Positions 62,288 to 64,000 of a stretch of DNA of 64,000 bases are shown piece by piece. The stretch comes from Microbulbifer marinus. Lineage in GTDB: Bacteria > Pseudomonadota > Gammaproteobacteria > Pseudomonadales > Cellvibrionaceae. Both the position numbers and the translations under genes were made by a program. The notes beneath the pieces were generated by a model that was not told where the DNA came from, made no database searches, and saw only the letters and a list, made by a program, of their open reading frames with translations. The DNA lies in assembly GCF_900107725.1 (NCBI RefSeq), contig NZ_FNQO01000003.1, forward strand, positions 372,001 to 436,000, in the 5' to 3' direction. Numbering within the stretch: position 1 is the first letter of the stretch; each line of letters begins with the position of its first letter.

Positions 62288-64000
62288 ATGTTGAGACCTT
62301 ACCGATTACTGGCTAGCAGTGCGCTCGCACTCAACTTACTGGCAGGCGGCGCCCTGGCTGCCGACAAACCGGCGCACACAGGCGGCCCCGTCGACCTGGC
62401 CGTTGCCAACGAAACAAAACTGATGGAAATGCTGAAGCGCTCCGGACGTATCGGCGAAAATGCCACCTTCACCGAAGCCGAACAGATCCTGCGTGACTAT
62501 TTGAAAGAGCGCGCTGCACAGGGCCAGATCCAGTCCAAAAAGATGGATTCTGAAACTGCGCAAATGATGGCGAACTCTCATGGCGCCACCATGCAGGCAT
62601 TGCAAAATGCCAACGGCAACAAATTGGGAATAGCCAAACAGCAACGTCCCGCACCTTTGCAGCCTGAAAATTACGATGGCGAAACGCGCACCGCGCGTGT
62701 GCTGGCCATCCTGATGGAATTCCCGGACTTCCCGCACAATAGCATTCAAGCCGGCGAATCCAATATGTACTACGAGGATTACACGCCGCAGCACTACGAG
62801 GACCTGCTGTTCTCCAACAGCGGCTTCGCCGGTCCCGCGGGCGAAAACCTGCTGTCGATGCAACAGTTCTACTGGCAGCAATCCGGCAACAGCTACAACG
62901 TCGAAGGCACCGTAGCGGGCTGGTACACGGCTGAATATCCGGCCGCCTTTTACGGCAACAACGTGAACGGCGATGCCCGCGCGCTGGTGCGCGAGGCGCT
63001 GCTGGCCGCGGCAGAGGATCCGGCAGTGAATTTGTCGGACTTCGATATCGAAGATCGCTACGACCTCGACGGCGATGGCAATTACTGGGAAGCCGACGGC
63101 CTCGTGGACCACGTAATGATCTTCCACTCTTCCGTCGGCGAGGAGGCCGGTGGCGGCCAGCTGGGCGAGGACGCCATTTGGGCGCACCGCTGGAATCTGG
63201 GCAGCGTCTTCCCAATTCCCGGTACTATATCGGAAGTACCCGATGCCGACTGGGGAGAAATGCTCGGTGCTTATGATTACACCATCCAGCCCGCTGACGC
63301 GGCCGCTGGCGTGGTCAGCCACGAGTACGGCCACGATCTGGGTCTGCCAGACGAATACGACACCCAGTACACTGGCCGCGGTGAACCGGTATCCTCATGG
63401 TCTGTTATGTCCAGCGGCAGCTGGGCGGGTGTGATTCCCGGCTCCGAGCCCACCGGTTTCTCTGCCTGGGCCAAAGAATTCCTGCAGCACAATCACGGTG
63501 GCAACTGGCTGCACGGCGCCACTGTCGCGCTGGAGGATATTCCGGCAGAAGGTCTGGAGGCATTGCTGGACGAGGCAGTGCACAAGGGCACCAACAACGA
63601 TGCTGTACGCATCGACCTACCGCAAAAGAGGAATGACATCACCGTACCCGCCAGTGGCGAATACGCTTACTACAGCGGCAAGGGCAACCGGCTGAACAAT
63701 TATATGCTGGTACCGGTGGACCTGAGCCAGGCCAGTAACGCCAAAGTGACCTTCAAGGCCTGGTACGATATCGAACAAGATTGGGATTACGCATTCGTGG
63801 CGACCTATAGTGCCAACGGTCTTATCTCCATTCCCGGCAATATCACCACCGACACTAACCCCAACGGAAGCAGCCCCGGGCACGGCATAACCGGCACATC
63901 GGGTGGCTGGGTGGACGCCGAGTTCGACCTCAGCGCCTATGCCGGCCAGCAGTTCTATCTGGTTCTTTACTACTGGACCGATGCCGCTGTCGCCAACCCG
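62288..64000 (+). CDS. Secreted M6 family metalloprotease (immune inhibitor A-like), 3'-truncated by window
   Basis: At least 571 residues are visible and the gene runs past the window end. A signal peptide (MLRPYRLLASSALALNLLAG, ending ALA) and a propeptide-like region (about 25-130) are followed by the M6 catalytic domain starting at TRTARVLAILMEFPDFPHN. The zinc site is HEYGHDLGLPDEYD (His345, Glu346, His349). A calcium-binding-like DLDGDGNYWEADG precedes it. After the catalytic domain come beta-rich sequences of the immune-inhibitor-A type. The start is the ATG at 62288 after AGAGGGAATC. It is likely secreted to degrade external proteins, which fits a scavenging marine lifestyle. Confidence 0.92.
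   Translation, partial: MLRPYRLLASSALALNLLAGGALAADKPAHTGGPVDLAVANETKLMEMLKRSGRIGENATFTEAEQILRDYLKERAAQGQIQSKKMDSETAQMMANSHGATMQALQNANGNKLGIAKQQRPAPLQPENYDGETRTARVLAILMEFPDFPHNSIQAGESNMYYEDYTPQHYEDLLFSNSGFAGPAGENLLSMQQFYWQQSGNSYNVEGTVAGWYTAEYPAAFYGNNVNGDARALVREALLAAAEDPAVNLSDFDIEDRYDLDGDGNYWEADGLVDHVMIFHSSVGEEAGGGQLGEDAIWAHRWNLGSVFPIPGTISEVPDADWGEMLGAYDYTIQPADAAAGVVSHEYGHDLGLPDEYDTQYTGRGEPVSSWSVMSSGSWAGVIPGSEPTGFSAWAKEFLQHNHGGNWLHGATVALEDIPAEGLEALLDEAVHKGTNNDAVRIDLPQKRNDITVPASGEYAYYSGKGNRLNNYMLVPVDLSQASNAKVTFKAWYDIEQDWDYAFVATYSANGLISIPGNITTDTNPNGSSPGHGITGTSGGWVDAEFDLSAYAGQQFYLVLYYWTDAAVANP

Overview
The window looks like the chromosome of a GC-rich, aerobic, probably marine gammaproteobacterium. 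The best guess is the Cellvibrionales (Microbulbifer/Saccharophagus-like). This rests on the housekeeping blocks (dnaX-ybaB-recR, rnd-ycgL-ycgN, dapA-bamC-MBL hydrolase), on fabV, miaE and a BamC lipoprotein, and on five large TonB-dependent receptors (TBDRs) within about 24 kb. That placement is inference, because no rRNA is present. I saw no tRNA, rRNA, CRISPR array or complete insertion sequence.

Layout. (1) 79-6293, minus strand: a long gene string, dnaX, ybaB, recR, rnd, ycgL, ycgN and two small membrane-protein genes. dnaX carries a complete E. coli-type programmed -1 frameshift signal. (2) 6551-14614, plus strand: a FecI-type sigma factor, a FecR-type anti-sigma factor, a TBDR with an N-terminal signalling (STN) domain, and a second TBDR. 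(3) 14615-32468: an accessory island with three more TBDRs, two TPR-sulfotransferases, a TPR-2OG-Fe(II) oxygenase, two further paralogous 2OG oxygenases, a MarC protein and a broken marC copy. Two of the TBDR genes share a duplicated leader of about 166 bp containing a hairpin with compensatory base changes, and a three-unit tandem repeat lies in front of the first copy. This is the most unusual part of the window. (4) 32585-43988: mostly conserved genes, namely a transglutaminase-like TPR lipoprotein, a POT peptide transporter, TSUP permease, MBL hydrolase, bamC, dapA, an LpxL-type acyltransferase, a DUF2789 protein, an aldo/keto reductase and fabV. (5) 44557-50334: an acyl-CoA thioesterase, miaE, a DUF2238 membrane protein, and then an Lrp-type regulator divergent from a sulfur operon (class-V aminotransferase/cysteine-desulfurase-like enzyme, TSUP exporter, persulfide dioxygenase). 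(6) 50367-53580, minus strand: a membrane hydroxylase/desaturase, and a SulP transporter coupled to a universal stress protein. (7) 53699-62001: a self-contained regulatory unit. A near-consensus sigma-54 promoter with an upstream palindromic site drives a MacB-like ABC exporter (adaptor, ATPase, two permeases), followed by an NTF2-like secreted protein, an NtrC-family response regulator and its histidine kinase. (8) 62288 to the end: an M6 (immune inhibitor A) secreted metalloprotease, cut by the window edge.

How the parts may work together. The TBDR island suggests uptake of one or more substrates across the outer membrane, combined with enzymes that hydroxylate and sulfate something, possibly a protein or peptide, since the sulfotransferases resemble TPR-linked tyrosylprotein-type enzymes. 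This is a hypothesis. The sulfur operon reads as a route from cysteine sulfane sulfur to sulfite and export. The ABC exporter is probably switched on by its own two-component system through the sigma-54 promoter.
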